A stretch of DNA of 64,000 nucleotides from Uranotaenia lowii (GCF_029784155.1 NC_073692.1:239401756-239465755), one strand, 5' to 3'; numbered from the stretch's first letter, positions 10,024-22,883 are shown. Numbers and translations: made by a program. Notes: generated from the sequence alone by a model not told the origin.

Positions 10024-11328
10024 TCATACCTATTACTTCCAACAAATTAGCTGTATTTGATTGATTTAGAATAACTATGTTTCTTTTTAATTTTATAAAG
10101 TTTTACTTATTCTTTGTAAAAAAAATTTCATTGTGCTCTTTTTAGCATTGCGGGATATGGTAACCCTAAGAAGCGACCATGGGGCAAAAAGTAGAGTAAA
10201 ATAGTTACTTTTAAATCAAATTAGGGCGAAATTAGTGACCACATCAAGTCAAAAATTACATCAATAGAGAATTCAAAAATTACAACCTGATGTGTAAATG
10301 GTCAATTTGTCAGATCTGTTTATTTAAAAACAGTTTTTTGAATAAGGATTCATAAGCATGGCCTCAGATTGAGTCAATTTTCATTATTTGATTTTCAGGT
10401 CCTGAGGTTTTAATTTTTTTTGTTTAAGTTCAAAACTCATTCATATTTTTAGCAAATTTTGAAGTAATGTTTTCATGCGTAAATCTCATCATCATCATTC
10501 TTTATCATTATTACATGAAAATTTGAAAAAAAAAGAAATCTGAAAAAGAGTATGCTATTTCTTTTTATTATGGAACCAAGCTATCTAATCGAAAGCTTAT
10601 TTATAAATTTTTAAAACGAAATTTTCTGCTTAACGACTTTGTCGAAGAACTTAACTCCATATTTATCTTTTTGTTACATGAACAAAAACAATAAAAATTG
10701 TACCTGAAGACATGAGAAATTCAAGAAAAACTTGTTTTAGCTAATATGTACTAAAAAAGGAATATTTAAATAAATATCAGAAACAATTGAAATTTGAAAT
10801 CATTTTTTTTTTTCAAATTAAATTGAGAGTAATAAATTTCAGACTTATATTGAAACGCTCCATGTGTGTGGTTAAACGTCCAAGCTAAAAATACTCGAAT
10901 GGATTAAGACTTTTAAGAAAACCTTTTGAGACAATTGACTTTTGGAAAAAGTTTCAAAATTTTCCATCTTAAAAAAATTACCAAATCATATTCTCGAACT
11001 TAATTCCACACATTAATATGTGGAAGCTCGTAATCTTTCAATTCAAATCCGAGAAAAGATAACTATTTAAAAACAAAGATATTAAAATCTTAAAGCACCT
11101 TAAAGGCTTTACTTCACTTTATTTAAGTTTAAATTTAAAATAATTTAAAACACCGAAGCAAACTGTCATAGAGCTTCATTGCATAAGACGAAAAACAAAC
11201 GTTGAGAAAAATACGTTTTTATGAATGAAATTGAGTTATAAAAATACGAATGATCGCGTCATCAATAATCGTGTCAACGAATAATCAAGTCCGAATAAAA
11301 TTAAAAAAAAAAAAAAAGATAATTTAAG
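10024..11328. other. AT-rich non-coding sequence
   Basis: No protein homology or tRNA is seen. The phrase TTCAAAACTCAT near 10430 recurs as CTCAAAACTCAT near 11879 inside the hAT element, suggesting old dispersed repeats. A poly(A) run lies at 11302-11317. Confidence 0.4.
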
Positions 11329-12506
11329 CAGTGTTCGGCATCGCTAACAGAAAAATTAGCGCCGCTAGTTAAATCGCTAACTCAGTCAAAGTTAGCGATC
11401 TTTAATTTGAATCGCTAAATGAGCTGAAAAAGTTATCGCTCAAACTTAAAACGCTAATAGCTAACTGCTAACTGTTGACCAATAAAACGTACATCAAAAA
11501 ATCATTTATGTTTAATTATTTCATGTTATTTGGGTTTGCAGTTCATATGTTACACCGGAAAATACAAATAAAGTTAATTAAAATTTCTAGCAACAACATT
11601 ATAAACTTAAATTATTTATAGCATAAATTATGGCTGTATCTTATTTTTTTTGGTTCAAATACTTTATGCAGTCCAGATTTTTTTTTTATTATATTTCCTA
11701 TCAAACAGTTTTCACATTTTTCAAACTTTCAAGGTAGAAATGTATGATGAGAGCAAATCTTTTTAACTAAATTCTCTGTGCTTAAATCGAAGGCTAAATT
11801 AACTATTTAGACTGTGTCGATTTGGGGTCATGGAATTTCTCAAACCCTGTTCCAAAGATCTAAATCCATATGTTTTAGCTCAAAACTCATCTATGATTTT
11901 TTGAGTAATGCCTTCAATGCTAAAAGACATTCTTACATTCAACACGCTATAACTCGGTTATCTGAAGAAATACTAAGTCACGGTCATCGACATGTTTTGG
12001 TCAAATTCTGCAAAAGTCGCCGATTAGTAATGAATTGAAACAAAGCTTTTTAGACCAGAGGGTTTGAGAAAATTTGAAAATAATCCCAATTGACTCAGTC
12101 TAATGGCCAGTTCAACAATGCCATAGTTCAATGGTATATTATCTTATGTTTAAATTATCTGATCTGCAATTTGTAAAAAAAAACTTTTTAAAAGTAAATA
12201 TCTTCACGACTTAAAAATCAATAAGCTGATTGAACGAAGTTAAAAAAAAGTTTATTACTGGGTTCCTCTACTATTGAAGTTACGGAGAGAAGTGCTTTAG
12301 GATATGAGAAGTTAATTTGCGCAAAAAATTCGTGAGTTTGAAACAAATATATAGAAGTTAGCGGTCTTCAATTAGCGGAACCCAAAAATAGCGAAACTTT
12401 TTAATTCGCTAGCTCAATCAAAACTTAGCGGTAAAATTAAACCGCTAACAAAAAGTATGCGGACTAATTAGCGATTAGCGGTTTAGCGCTTTTGTGCCGA
12501 ACACTG
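11329..12506. mobile_element. Non-autonomous hAT element (CAGTG ends, perfect 8 bp duplication)
   Basis: The left end is CAGTGTTCGGCATCGCTAA and the right end read inward is CAGTGTTCGGCACAAAAGCG, sharing the first 12 bases. The 8 bp AATTTAAG is duplicated exactly at 11321-11328 and 12507-12514. CAGTG-type ends with 8 bp duplications are diagnostic of hAT transposons. Both sub-terminal 150 bp regions are packed with TTAGCG and CGCTAA motifs, as expected of transposase binding sites. The centre is AT-rich with no transposase, so movement would need a helper. Confidence 0.92.
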
Positions 12507-12514
12507 AATTTAAG

Positions 12515-14028
12515 TAACTAGTTTGTGGAAAATTTATAAAAATAGTGACTTGAGTTACCTACCACATTTCAAAAACAGTAACTGGTGAATGACCAGCTTG
12601 AAAAAAGGGACGAAGTTACTAAAAAGTGACCTGATATGGAAAATTGTGCCCGCGGGTATTTAAACAAAAAGCGAACGATCTTGTTCGAGGCTGCGGAGGA
12701 ACTGAATTAAATTACCTAAATGTTGGAGAAATTATTGTCCATATTTATAAGGATGTTGTCATCATTATTGTACAAAAAATCACCATATTAATTTTCAAAT
12801 TTGTATTTTAGTATTTTGATTTTTGGACACATTTTGTGAGTACCGCCAAACCATGACGGAAGAGATAAACCTTAAATGTCTAATGATTGTGTGGTTAAAT
12901 ATGCCTTAATTATTACAAAGTTTGTTTTTTTATTAATTGTGAAATGGTTTCCTAGCTTTAGATGATATACTTTACACGATTTGTACGATCTGCACCTTTC
13001 ACGATTGTAACGTTTTTTTTTACAGAACTCGAGAATCGATTGTGCTTTCGTATTTGTGCTCAAAGACACGTGGTTACTTATGTTGCTATCCGCTTACAGA
13101 ATAAACTAACCTAATGACTCGAAAACGGTTCACTTACATTGCTAGTTATTCTGACCTTCGTTTTTTGTTCTTTATCGTAGGAAAGAATTTCAATTTGGGG
13201 ATAGAAAATGATCCAAACTTTATCGACCTCCGTTAGGAGATTTGACGTTTTTTTTTTTTTGATTGACGATGCAAGCTTTGCTGGCGGATCTGAGGAACAA
13301 ACAGTTTGATCATAGAAACGCCTTTTCGACACAAAGCCATCCAAACAAAACTTTGGCATAATTCCAGCGGTAGTTTCTGTTATGAGAATTGGGTGAGAAA
13401 ATTCGCTTACCCAACCGAAACAGGAAACGAAACTAATCCTGAGTACATTTTAAAGGAAAACAAAAAAAAAACGTAACGAACGTATGTTGGTCGTATGACA
13501 GAATAAATGAAAACATACTTTTTCAACGACTTTTTTACTTCTAAGGTTACGCTATCGTATGTGAGAAAACGAATCGTTATTCGTAATTTCTAGCTTTCTA
13601 AGACAAGCTTTTAAACAATTTGAGTTGAGATTTTCAAGCTGATTTTATCGTTGGTTTATCGCTCGGCGGTTTGATTTTTAATTGTTGTGTACAGTTGTTA
13701 ATCGCAAGCATGAACTATGCGATTCTAATGATATGTTCTATGTACAGGTGAGTAGACGAGTAACGGGGTTGTGTAAGTTTGGAGGAAGTCTAGACTATTT
13801 GAGAAAACTAGCGCAGATTAAAATTCGATTGTTATGAGAATTTAAACCTATCAACCATTTTTGAAAATGAACGATATAAAAACAAACATGACCTTTGCAA
13901 CCCCGCTGAGCTTATCTACAAAGTTCAGTTCGCCGAATCTATATGTACAGGGAGCGAACTTTAAAGTAAATGCAGTTCATTGTTCTCTCGTTTGGGATTA
14001 AGCTTAGTAACTAGGAGTCTTCGAAGGT
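12515..14028. other. Traf4 3' flank, no other gene seen
   Basis: The right part should contain the Traf4 3' UTR. A TTTAAT near 13678-13683 (ATTAAA on the - strand) is a possible polyadenylation signal. A 14-base T run lies near 13247-13260. No other coding signal is seen. Confidence 0.4.
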
Positions 14029-15120
14029 TTATACGGCTACAATTTTGCTGGGGTCAACTTTGACTCGCAGAAACACGGTATCCTCGCGGACAAACGGTCT
14101 CCGGTTCAGCAGCTCGTGGGAAACGAACCGAGGGAAGCCAAAGCCAAGCGCATCGGGTTCGAGGGATGGCCGCTGGAAGTTTTCCCACGATGGGTCGGGT
14201 ACAAAGGACTCCGCAACACCTCCTTGGCTTCCGAGGGTTCCTTGCTCGAAAAGGGTAAACGTGACTGAATGGGAGAACGGCCACTTCAGCAAAGCGTCGT
14301 ACTCTCCAGGGAGGACTTTTATGTACACGGACATGTGGGTTCCTTCTCCTGGCCCGTTTCCGTTGAGGAACATGGATGCCTGCAGTTTGTATCCGTACTG
14401 GCTGGTGTAAAATGGTGGAGAGACTAGTTCAAGGCCGTCTTTGCTTTTGGCTTCGATCATTTTGGCCTGCCAATCGGTGATCTTCCAAAGCAGTGTTCCG
14501 GTGTAGTTTGTACTGAGCTTGGCCATGGCGTTCTTGAGCATGGTTATTTGTTGACCTTGGCGTCCAGAAAGAGACACCATGAGGGAAAGGTGGGCGGATG
14601 TATTGGACTCAAGATGAGCTTCGAGTAGATGACGTGGACCCTTGAAGCGACATCCAGCTTCTTTGAATGTGCATGGCACGGAAAGGGCCTTACATTCATC
14701 CCGTAGATGAGCTTCTAGATCGGATCTCGCAAAAGGACCAGCTTCGCACCTTTGAGGGCATGGCACAGGACTGCGGGGACAAGTAGCACCGTGAGCCGAA
14801 AGAGTGTCAGCACTGAACTCGCGACTACAGTGTGGGCATCGGCGCAGCCTTTTAGAGCAATCTTTAGCCCGATGAATCGACATGCGTCCTCGCACAATCC
14901 GTGCGCCACACTTGCTTTCGCAGTAGATCGGCTCCGAACTGCACGTTCCAGCGTGCTCCTCTAGGCCGATTCCAGTGAACTCTACGTTACAAAACTCGCA
15001 GATGGCACGTCTCAGGATGCAGGTGAAAGCCAGGTGATCGGTCATCATCACTCGAGGGATCTGCGACCCACACTTGTTGGGACACGGGATTGCATCGTGC
15101 TTGCAGGTGTTCAAGTGAGC
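14029..15120 (-). CDS. Traf4: Traf4 exon 3: TRAF zinc fingers and MATH domain
   Basis: The acceptor TTTTACAG ends at 15121. Five to six CART-type Cys/His repeats run from NTCKHDAIPCPNKC through CEFCNVEF, IYCESKCG, RRCPHCSREF and VPCPQRCEAG to VPCTFKEAGC. After a short linker comes the TRAF-C fold starting at GTLLWKITDW. It contains the hallmark FYTSQYGYKLQASMFLNGNG and GEGTHMSVYIKVLPGEYD, and ends with GFGFPRFVSHE and FLRVKV. These phrases are close to vertebrate TRAF4 rather than TRAF2 or TRAF6. The domain mediates trimerisation and binding to receptor tails or kinases. No lesion is seen. Confidence 0.95.
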   Translation of the reverse strand, partial: AHLNTCKHDAIPCPNKCGSQIPRVMMTDHLAFTCILRRAICEFCNVEFTGIGLEEHAGTCSSEPIYCESKCGARIVRGRMSIHRAKDCSKRLRRCPHCSREFSADTLSAHGATCPRSPVPCPQRCEAGPFARSDLEAHLRDECKALSVPCTFKEAGCRFKGPRHLLEAHLESNTSAHLSLMVSLSGRQGQQITMLKNAMAKLSTNYTGTLLWKITDWQAKMIEAKSKDGLELVSPPFYTSQYGYKLQASMFLNGNGPGEGTHMSVYIKVLPGEYDALLKWPFSHSVTFTLFEQGTLGSQGGVAESFVPDPSWENFQRPSLEPDALGFGFPRFVSHELLNRRPFVREDTVFLRVKVDPSKIVAV

Positions 15121-18100
15121 CTGTAAAACGAACAGAAAAAATGTAATTAGTAGCTTGCTAACAAATGATTACTACATGATGATCGGTTCTGTGCAACAAG
15201 TTGAGATCGCGGGACAAAAGCAAAACGCGAAAAAGTTCAAACAGTACAATAATTGTGTCACTACTTTTTCCCATACTGGGCTGAGAGTAAGCGCCCAAAC
15301 GAGAGAAGAGAGATCTCCTGTAGTATGGACTTAACGGTTTCGCGATCAACCTGATTTGCAGACGGTGCTGAGACGGGTCGGGACAATTTCCCTTCTAGAT
15401 CAATTAAATCTGCTACGAGCTCAGGGGCATTAAATGGACGCGCTTAACAAGATAAGTCATTTTCAAGATCCAGCACGATCGGGTTTTTTTACTGTCTGCG
15501 TGGGACAACCGACGCCGCCGTGACCGGATCACCTGAACTGTTGCTAATAGACCAACGATTGTGGTTGAAAGTGGCGTTGATTAATCTCTCGCCGCCGGTT
15601 GGTCATTTGAACAGCGACACAAGTTGCCGCTCGCAGCCTTGCCTTCGTAGAGATTCGAATCCCCGATCGCGAGTAGCATGGAAAGATCACAGCTGAAGAA
15701 AAAAAAACTCGCTGCGTGCAAAGAGATAAACCTGTTTCTCGGTACTTGATGTAGGTTTGAATACAAAATTTACTAGATCTGGCTAAGAAAATCTTCTGAT
15801 CATGACACAGTCGAATGATCACGTGTATGAAGTAGTTGGAGTCAAAAATCAATATTGTTTTGCAAAGATGTGGATGACTCAGCGTTGGATAATTTGCTCA
15901 CTTGTTTTCCAAACGGAGCATGTTGGAAACCTTGAGCCAGTTAGATTGGATTAATCGTTAACATTTTTTTAAATCACAATAAAAAAATCAAAACAATTCT
16001 GCCTGAGTCCCGACCTAGTTTGACCTCCGGGCGCAAAAGCATCCGAAACCAGGTTAATTGCGCCAGTAAGTGAAACCATTGATAATGGCCAGCATCCCCC
16101 AGGTTGATCGCGCAACTCTTTTGTTTTGCCCTGACGCATTTTTTGCCGTTTGAACCTTCCACAGCAAGAAGCTGTGATCTTCAATGTAATATCTCGGATT
16201 GCTTCTGCAATAACGGTGTATAAACAGGGGGGATCAGCACTTACCTTTAGCTTGCGCAACTCGTCGGACCACTTGCAGCCCTGCTTGTGGTGGATGCAGA
16301 ACACCAGCGAGCTCATGATGGCCTTTTCCGATTCTGGGTCCGGGTAGATCTGTTCGGGTAAGAGAAGAGAAGGATGGTTGTTATTAGAGATTGGGTTTGG
16401 ATTTGGGCTGTTGTGCTATGGATACCGAATGTAATTGAGGCGTGTTCAAAGAAGTACGGCTAACAACCCTTCTCTAACCTTTTGGCTGAGAGTTCGTGGA
16501 ATAAAAAATAGGCCCCGTTTAAGGTAATTTAACACCAAACTCGATAGCTATGGTTCTCCTCACTTGTTGTTGTGGGAAGCGCAAACTTTTGAGGCGGTCG
16601 GTGCCAAGCATAGTGGCAGATGTGTAAATATTGAACCTTGTTCGGGCGATTAAGAAACGGAAATCAAGACCAGAGAATCTGTATGGCTTTGGCGTGATTC
16701 GCCGATTAAGTCTCGAGTTATGGGGAAAGGTGCGGCCTTCATGGCTATCCATTTTGTTTTGGACTGATCGGCAAGGAGGAAAGCTTTTATCGCAGGCGGC
16801 CGGTTTGCGACCGGTGAACGGAAAGGGAAGCAGTAGAGGAAGAAATCGATTTATTTTGGTCCGGTTTCGGAGAATTCCGGTGACCGGCAACATGTTTGGC
16901 TAAGCTTCGAAAAACCGCTAGTCACGATAAGACTTGTTTACTTTGGGTCTGTACACGCACAGGTATCGATCAATTGATCGCGGTACGAGTACGTACGAAC
17001 GTCAGCGCAAAGCGAGTGTGGGAACGTAATAACGTCAATCATCGCATCGTCGTTGATGACAAGTTTGCCTTGTTACAATTCAAGGCGGACGAACGCATTC
17101 TCGGAACACTCGAGAATGAATCGTGTGAATAAGTCTTATCAGCAGCACAAAAAATCACGGCTGTAGAAGTTCAACGATCTGTCAAACAACTCGATCGAAC
17201 GCTAATCGGAGCCAATTTCCGTTCGGATGGCCCCAAATGATCGAGTGCTGCTTCTGTTGGCTCGGCAGGCTGTGCATTTACACACGATATGTCGCATTCA
17301 GGTCAAAGGAGCCACGCGAACCAATCACAGCAAGCCATCAGAAGAAGATCGAAAGGAAAGAAACAAAACGTAATCACCGTTTAGCAGAACTCCAACACCA
17401 CGCCTGATCAAAGTTGGCAAGATTGGTGAAGCTGAAACGCGTTTTGCTTTTTATTCCTTCTTTACTTCGGAATGATTTTTATGAATGGAACATGGTATTA
17501 TATACTGTGTGCTGTGCGAAAGGGTCTTCACACCGGAAGTTGGGAAGGAACCGGTTTTCGAGCGATAATGTGTTTCTTATAGGGCCTGTCGTCAGTTGAT
17601 TCGGCTACTGACACTGAAACGATTCGCTTGAATGCCGAAGAACAGTATCGACCTGTCGGAACGGGTTTGTTCTAAATTTTTGGATTAAGATCGCAGACGA
17701 CCAGCTTGATTTCCGTTTGGGTTTTTTTAGAATCGTAGCACCCAGTGCAATGTTTAGGTACTTGAAAAGTGGGATGCATCCGTTTATACAAACCGGACCT
17801 AAACAAACATATCGAACAAGTAAGAATTCTTCCAATCATGCTTGTTAATCGTTGTAGCATCACATAAAAACGTGGCGAATAGACTAAGCGCGGCCAAAGT
17901 CCCCATAAAATATAGAAATCAAAATATGAAAATAAAGGAGCCCGCAACGATTTATTGGAAGCGGATGCTACCATAAAATTGTTTTCTCTTGTTCGATCGT
18001 TCGTTCTCGGTAATCATAATATTTACATAAGAGCAGAAAAAAAATATTCTTGCTCGTTTTGTGTTAAATTCTGTATCATTTTCCCCTTAATTCGTAAAAC

Positions 18101-21100
18101 TAATATTTCGGAACAATTACTCAGAGATGCTTCAGACAAGATCTTCAGGGTGATTGTTGCGTGACAGTCTATAAATCAATAGCAGTTTTTTTTTCTTTTT
18201 TCTATCTTTTGCGTTGCACCTATCTTTTCCCAATTATTTATTCAACCTCTTTTCCGAAAAACAACAATACCTGGATTGAATGCCATTCGGAAGACATCTA
18301 TTGGTGTTGGTTTGGCGGTTTACTTGGAAAACTGAAAGAGAATACCGAAAACACGGGCGACTTGTTTTTCTCGCTCGAGACTCAAGATAAGTTATGCTCC
18401 ATAAATTCCATCACAGCACCGTTTTATCTTCCGCAGGTGTGTTTGCATTGTGATAACAGGACGACGAAATTTGCGCAGCACGCAAACGACATTCCAGATG
18501 GAAACGCTCACTGTTTTTGCGCTTTGTCGCTAGATGTATTACTTTCCAAAAACAGCAGGGTGTTCTTAAAACGTCATTTCGACTTGATTTCGAATTTTTG
18601 TGTCTTAAAGTAAGAGAAAGTGTGGTATTTTGATTTTGATCAATAATTTTAAAGGAATCAAAAATACGATAAAATAAGACAAAAACATGTATAAATTTCA
18701 CTATGGTAAGTTACTTTATTAAACCTAACTAAAGCCTCGCCGAGAATTGAATATTTACTTTGTTCGTTTTTTTTTTGAAAAAATATCTAAAAATCTGTTG
18801 AAAACATTTCGAAAGAGCCCAGTGATCATCTTAAGAAATTGAAGGGTGCATAAAATAATGATTAACCTCAGTTGATTCAAAAGACAACTTGCCTAAAATT
18901 ATTATTTTTATCTTTAATGCCTGAGGTACGTACCTAGAGTGAATTTTGCTCAAAACTCATGGTTTTTGTTAAGAAAAAAAAAAACGAATTTAGATGGTAC
19001 TTGTATGAATAATAACAATAAGGAAAAATTTCACTTTCAACCATCTTTCTTTTTCGGAGATATTTACAAACAAAGGTGATAATTTTAAATCCACTTCATG
19101 CCCTTGCAAACCCATCCGCGAAAGTTTTTCCCCGTCGTAACATTTGACATTTAATCGGATGCAAGTGATCCGACATGCTGAAGAAAATGCGATTTCTTTT
19201 ATTATTATTTCACTGTTTCCTGTCTGCCCGCGCATGGCTTAAACAAACTTGCGCTCTCAAGCGTATCAAAGTTAAATTTGGTGGCTGATGGTAAAACATG
19301 CACAGGGCCCTTCTGGTGATGTTTTCTCTCTAATGATTTGAACCCACCCGTGCAAGTCGAGTACCGAATGTTTTCCCCGTTCAAGCTCAAGACACAAAAA
19401 CACCATTCACATCATAAACGCGAGTGAGTACGCCGCGGAACTCATAAATCATTTACGGGTGACTTACCGGGGTTGTGTTTTGTTTTCTACTCTTTCAACT
19501 CTGTATTTTTGCTCTTTCTTTTTATTTCTTAAAATTGTTAAGTGAAAAAACTAAAGTGGCACAAGGTGCAAGTTTAGCCGAGACGGTCGTTAAAAAATGT
19601 AAACTTTTATTAACAGTTAGCCACCGGATCCACACAAAGAGGGGAAACTGTGACAATAAATCACCAATTTTGGATAAATGCCAGATTTCCTTTTTCTAGT
19701 CAGTCATACCGCGGAGACCTAAAAACCAACAACCTTGAGTCGTTGTTGTTGTTTTGGTTCCAATGGCTAAAATTTGCAATATAATACAAAACCACGAGTT
19801 GCGCGCGCTCTTATTAATGAACCACGCGAAATTACCGGTGGAAATCAGTTGTCAACGGTCGCGACTATCGAGCCCTAGTGGTCGTTAAAAATCGACAAAA
19901 TCGATAAAGACCGGCCAGCAAAGGATGGCCAATTAGTGGCGGCACAGCGCCACCCTGCCTGTCGAAACGAGGGAAACCTCGATCATCCATCAATACATAC
20001 GCTAATTGTGATCCGATAGTGTTCCGTCAGGGGTTTTTATTTTTGAATCGACGATTTTCATTGGATTGTCGAACAGATTGAATGTTAATTGGACGTGATC
20101 GCTGTCGATTGAGAGAAATCAATTTGCCTTAGGCGTGTCGCTTAAGCAGTCAGCTGAAATTTATCACACTAGGTAATGAATTCAATAAAAATCGAAAAAA
20201 ATCAACGTGTCTTATTGCAATTTGTTTTGAATTTCTTTAGTTTTGTAATATTACACTCTTATAAGATCACCTCGAAGAAGGCGGTGGAATTGCGGATCGG
20301 AACGTAGAAAACGGATGACAACAAACAACAGTAGGCACGGTTGAAATGAACAGTAAAATAAAATTTTAAATTTAGACTGATCTTTATAATCCCCCACATC
20401 CTTCCGTTATCGCATAATCCTTCTCCACTACGTTGTTTACCGAGATTTCACGCTGACTGATCCAACACGTTCGTTCGTTTCCAGCTATTTTCCGACTTTG
20501 CCAACCGCCCTTTTAAGGTCGAGCCGCGCCAGATAAGTCAAACGTAATACCGCTCTAACAGGGCCGAGCCCCGGGACTTGGTTGAAAAAAGAAAACATTC
20601 TGGCTCGGCTCAAATTCACATGACTTTTCGTCTGGTCAACGGCCGAATAAGTCATTCAGACGTCGAGTTCCCCCTCTTCCAAAGCGAGTAGAGTATGAAA
20701 AAATAGGACCGATCGACCAACTTCATTAGAACGAATGTGAATGGAATTCGAAATGATGCAAATTGCCAGCAAGCACCATCAGACGAGGAGACAGTAGTGA
20801 CTTAGCTTAGCTTGGCTCGGTTTTCACCACCGGAGAATCGCAAGGCGAGGAAAAAAATGGAAATGATGATGAAATATTTATTGCTGATTGTTTCTCGGTA
20901 CCATCATTCGCTACCCGCCCAAGTCGTGTGAAACCGGAAATTGAAATCTTGGACACTGGATGGACAACAAACTCTCTCACAACATAACTACACTACACAG
21001 ACGATTGCAATCGGAAATGGATTCGATCGATTGGAGGCGGGTGGGATTTACCTTCAGTAGTTGAAGAGATGACTTTCTTCGATTACTTTCGGAAATGTTT

Positions 21101-22883
21101 CGATCTCTGACGTTTCGATCGAAAGTTGATTGCCTTCTTGAGCTTTTATTAGTTTGTTTTTTTTCTCGAACTCATCACGATTCGTTTGCATCAGACTTCA
21201 TAAGTCACGCTTGAAGAGTTAAGTAGTTTATACTTAAAACGAAAGAGGTCTCCTCTTCGGCATAAAACGAATTCGTCATTGTTGTGTGATGGGTCTTTCT
21301 TTTTTTGTACGGTAATTTTTGGAGAACGGGACCAGTCGAATGGCAATAAGCGAGAAAGACCTCGAACTGGTGAAAAACGTTCCGCCGTATTTATGGGATT
21401 ACCGCGAGTGCGACTTGAGCGTGTCTCAACAGGTTCAATCACAATGGTGCACGTAGGCCGTTTGGGCTTTGGGATCATGACCGCGATCGCCTGTGGGAAT
21501 CATGTTTTTTTCGGTGTTCAAGTGTTTTCTATCTCCAGTCTTGTTCGGAAAGCTATTTTATTAAAACTTTCAAAGCTACCGCCCGGATAATGCGAGTGGA
21601 AACAAACTGGAACAGCAGCTTTTTGGCGACCTTTCGGTGTCAACTGGTGGAACGCCAATTTAAGATTTACAACATTCCAGCCCGTCAAATTAGAATTCCA
21701 AATTTTTCAACGATCGTTGGATACCGACACAAAATTACAGTTGTTTGCACGATTGACTCCAATTTTTCCCAGAGGAGGCCACTCGAAACGAATTAAAGAA
21801 CTATGTGTACGCGTACTAAAAATACCATCAAACCAAAACGTGGTGCGGCTCCGGGAAGCTAACCAAACTCCAAGGTTCTTCGCGTTGATCGTTTCCATTC
21901 GAAATTTTATTATTGTTTTCCGCTCTCCACGTTTCTCCCCTTCAATGTCACGGAGAAATGCCCCAATGCGTTAAGTGGAAAACTCATTAAAAGCAGAAGA
22001 TTCTCATACACCGACAGAGCCGCGATCGGGCCGAATTTCGAGTGGGAGCTGTGAAGCAGGTCGGTCGGACAAGTTGGGGGGAAAATAGCTCCCAAGAATG
22101 TTGAAAGTAAACACAGTATTCTACGGTTGCCACAACTTCACTCCGGGGGAGAAAATGAAATTCAATAAAGTTGAGTAAATATTTGCCCTAGCCTGGCACA
22201 TGCATCTTCGACGGACTCAGACTCTAGCTAGTCTAGGTTTACGGTCGCTATTTCCAGAAGAGATAAATAAGTATAAGCCGGGCAAAAAACGAAGAGCCCT
22301 CCGACTTAACGACTGTGCTCAGTGTTTGCAGGGCTAACTTGATTAGCATGCAACATTGAAATAGGCTGAGAAACAATGTAGGCGGAAACCGAAAAAATAA
22401 AAAGAGGCCGTGATCGTCAACTTTTTTTTTTGCAAAGCAAGGTTAATATAATTATTTTGATACATAAATCAAATCCATTTGGTCAAGAAATCGAAAAAAA
22501 AACAGTTATACGTTTCCCGACAGTGCATTGACAGATAAAGTAATCCCACCAGATATCCGAAGGTAATCAACAGTAAATTCCTTAGATAACGCATTGAAAC
22601 TTACAATTTGACTGATTTCCGTGATCGGCACGTTGGGCGGAGGCGAGGGCGATGAGTGCGTCGATGAACTGGACGAATGCGAGGCCGTCGAGTTTGTCGA
22701 GATGCAGGTCGCCGTTCCGTTGGCAGTTGATTTGTTCCGCGGGGGCGCAGGAGGTGCCGCACTTGCAACCGGTGGCGGCGTGACCGGCAGCACGTTCACG
22801 TTGCACTCCTTAGAGTTACGGTTCGGTGAAATCCGTGCCGGAAAACTCAAAGTTTTGGTCCACTGCGATAGACTACGTACCAT
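14029..22883 (-). CDS. Traf4: TNF receptor-associated factor 4 (three exons)
   Basis: Traf4 is a cytoplasmic adaptor. In flies it works with Misshapen in JNK signalling and at adherens junctions. The - strand model is exon 1 22605-22883 (93 codons), exon 2 16245-16349 (35 codons) and exon 3 14029-15120 (363 codons plus TAA), giving 491 aa. All junctions are phase 0 with GTAAGT donors and AG acceptors. The segment IYPDPESEKAI plus CIHHKQGCKW in exon 2, followed by HLNTC at the start of exon 3, matches the block next to the first TRAF-type zinc finger in TRAF4 proteins. Exon 3 holds the TRAF zinc fingers (about residues 134-295) and a MATH/TRAF-C domain (about 336-484). No RING finger is encoded in these exons, as known for fly Traf4. 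Exon 1 is the least certain part because extra exons could hide in the 6.3 kb intron. Confidence 0.9.
15121..16244 (-). other. Traf4 intron 2
   Basis: A GT-AG intron of 1124 bases (donor GTAAGT at 16239-16244, acceptor CAG at 15121-15123 on the - strand). No exon-like or repeat signal was recognised inside. Confidence 0.85.
16245..16349 (-). CDS. Traf4: Traf4 exon 2
   Basis: A 35-codon exon between the acceptor CCCGAACAG and donor GTAAGT, phase 0 on both sides. It encodes IYPDPESEKAI and the first half of a TRAF-type zinc finger (FCIHHKQGCKW), whose second half (HLNTC) is at the start of exon 3. Confidence 0.93.
16350..22604 (-). other. Traf4 intron 1 (6.3 kb)
   Basis: Unlike the 1.3-12.5 kb and 25-50 kb regions, this long intron shows no recognisable transposon and is less AT-rich in parts (about 19.8-22.3 kb). 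That would suit enhancers or an alternative promoter and first exon, though none can be pinned down. A 150-codon open frame at 18161-18613 (+) begins with a hydrophobic stretch but has no homology I recognise and is probably chance. Confidence 0.6.
22605..22883 (-). CDS. Traf4: Traf4 exon 1, predicted N-terminus
   Basis: The ATG at 22881-22883 opens a 93-codon frame, MVRSLSQWTKTLSFPARISP, followed by Pro/Ala-, Ser/Thr- and Ser/His-rich low-complexity sequence. It ends exactly in phase 0 at a GTAAGT donor (22599-22604). Assignment to Traf4 rests on strand, splice phase, donor quality and the absence of another candidate. The low-complexity segment is likely disordered. Confidence 0.65.

Noticed and set aside
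14045..14410. 121-codon + strand frame opposite Traf4 exon 3
   Set aside because: It is the complement of the strongly conserved MATH-domain coding sequence and has no homology of its own.
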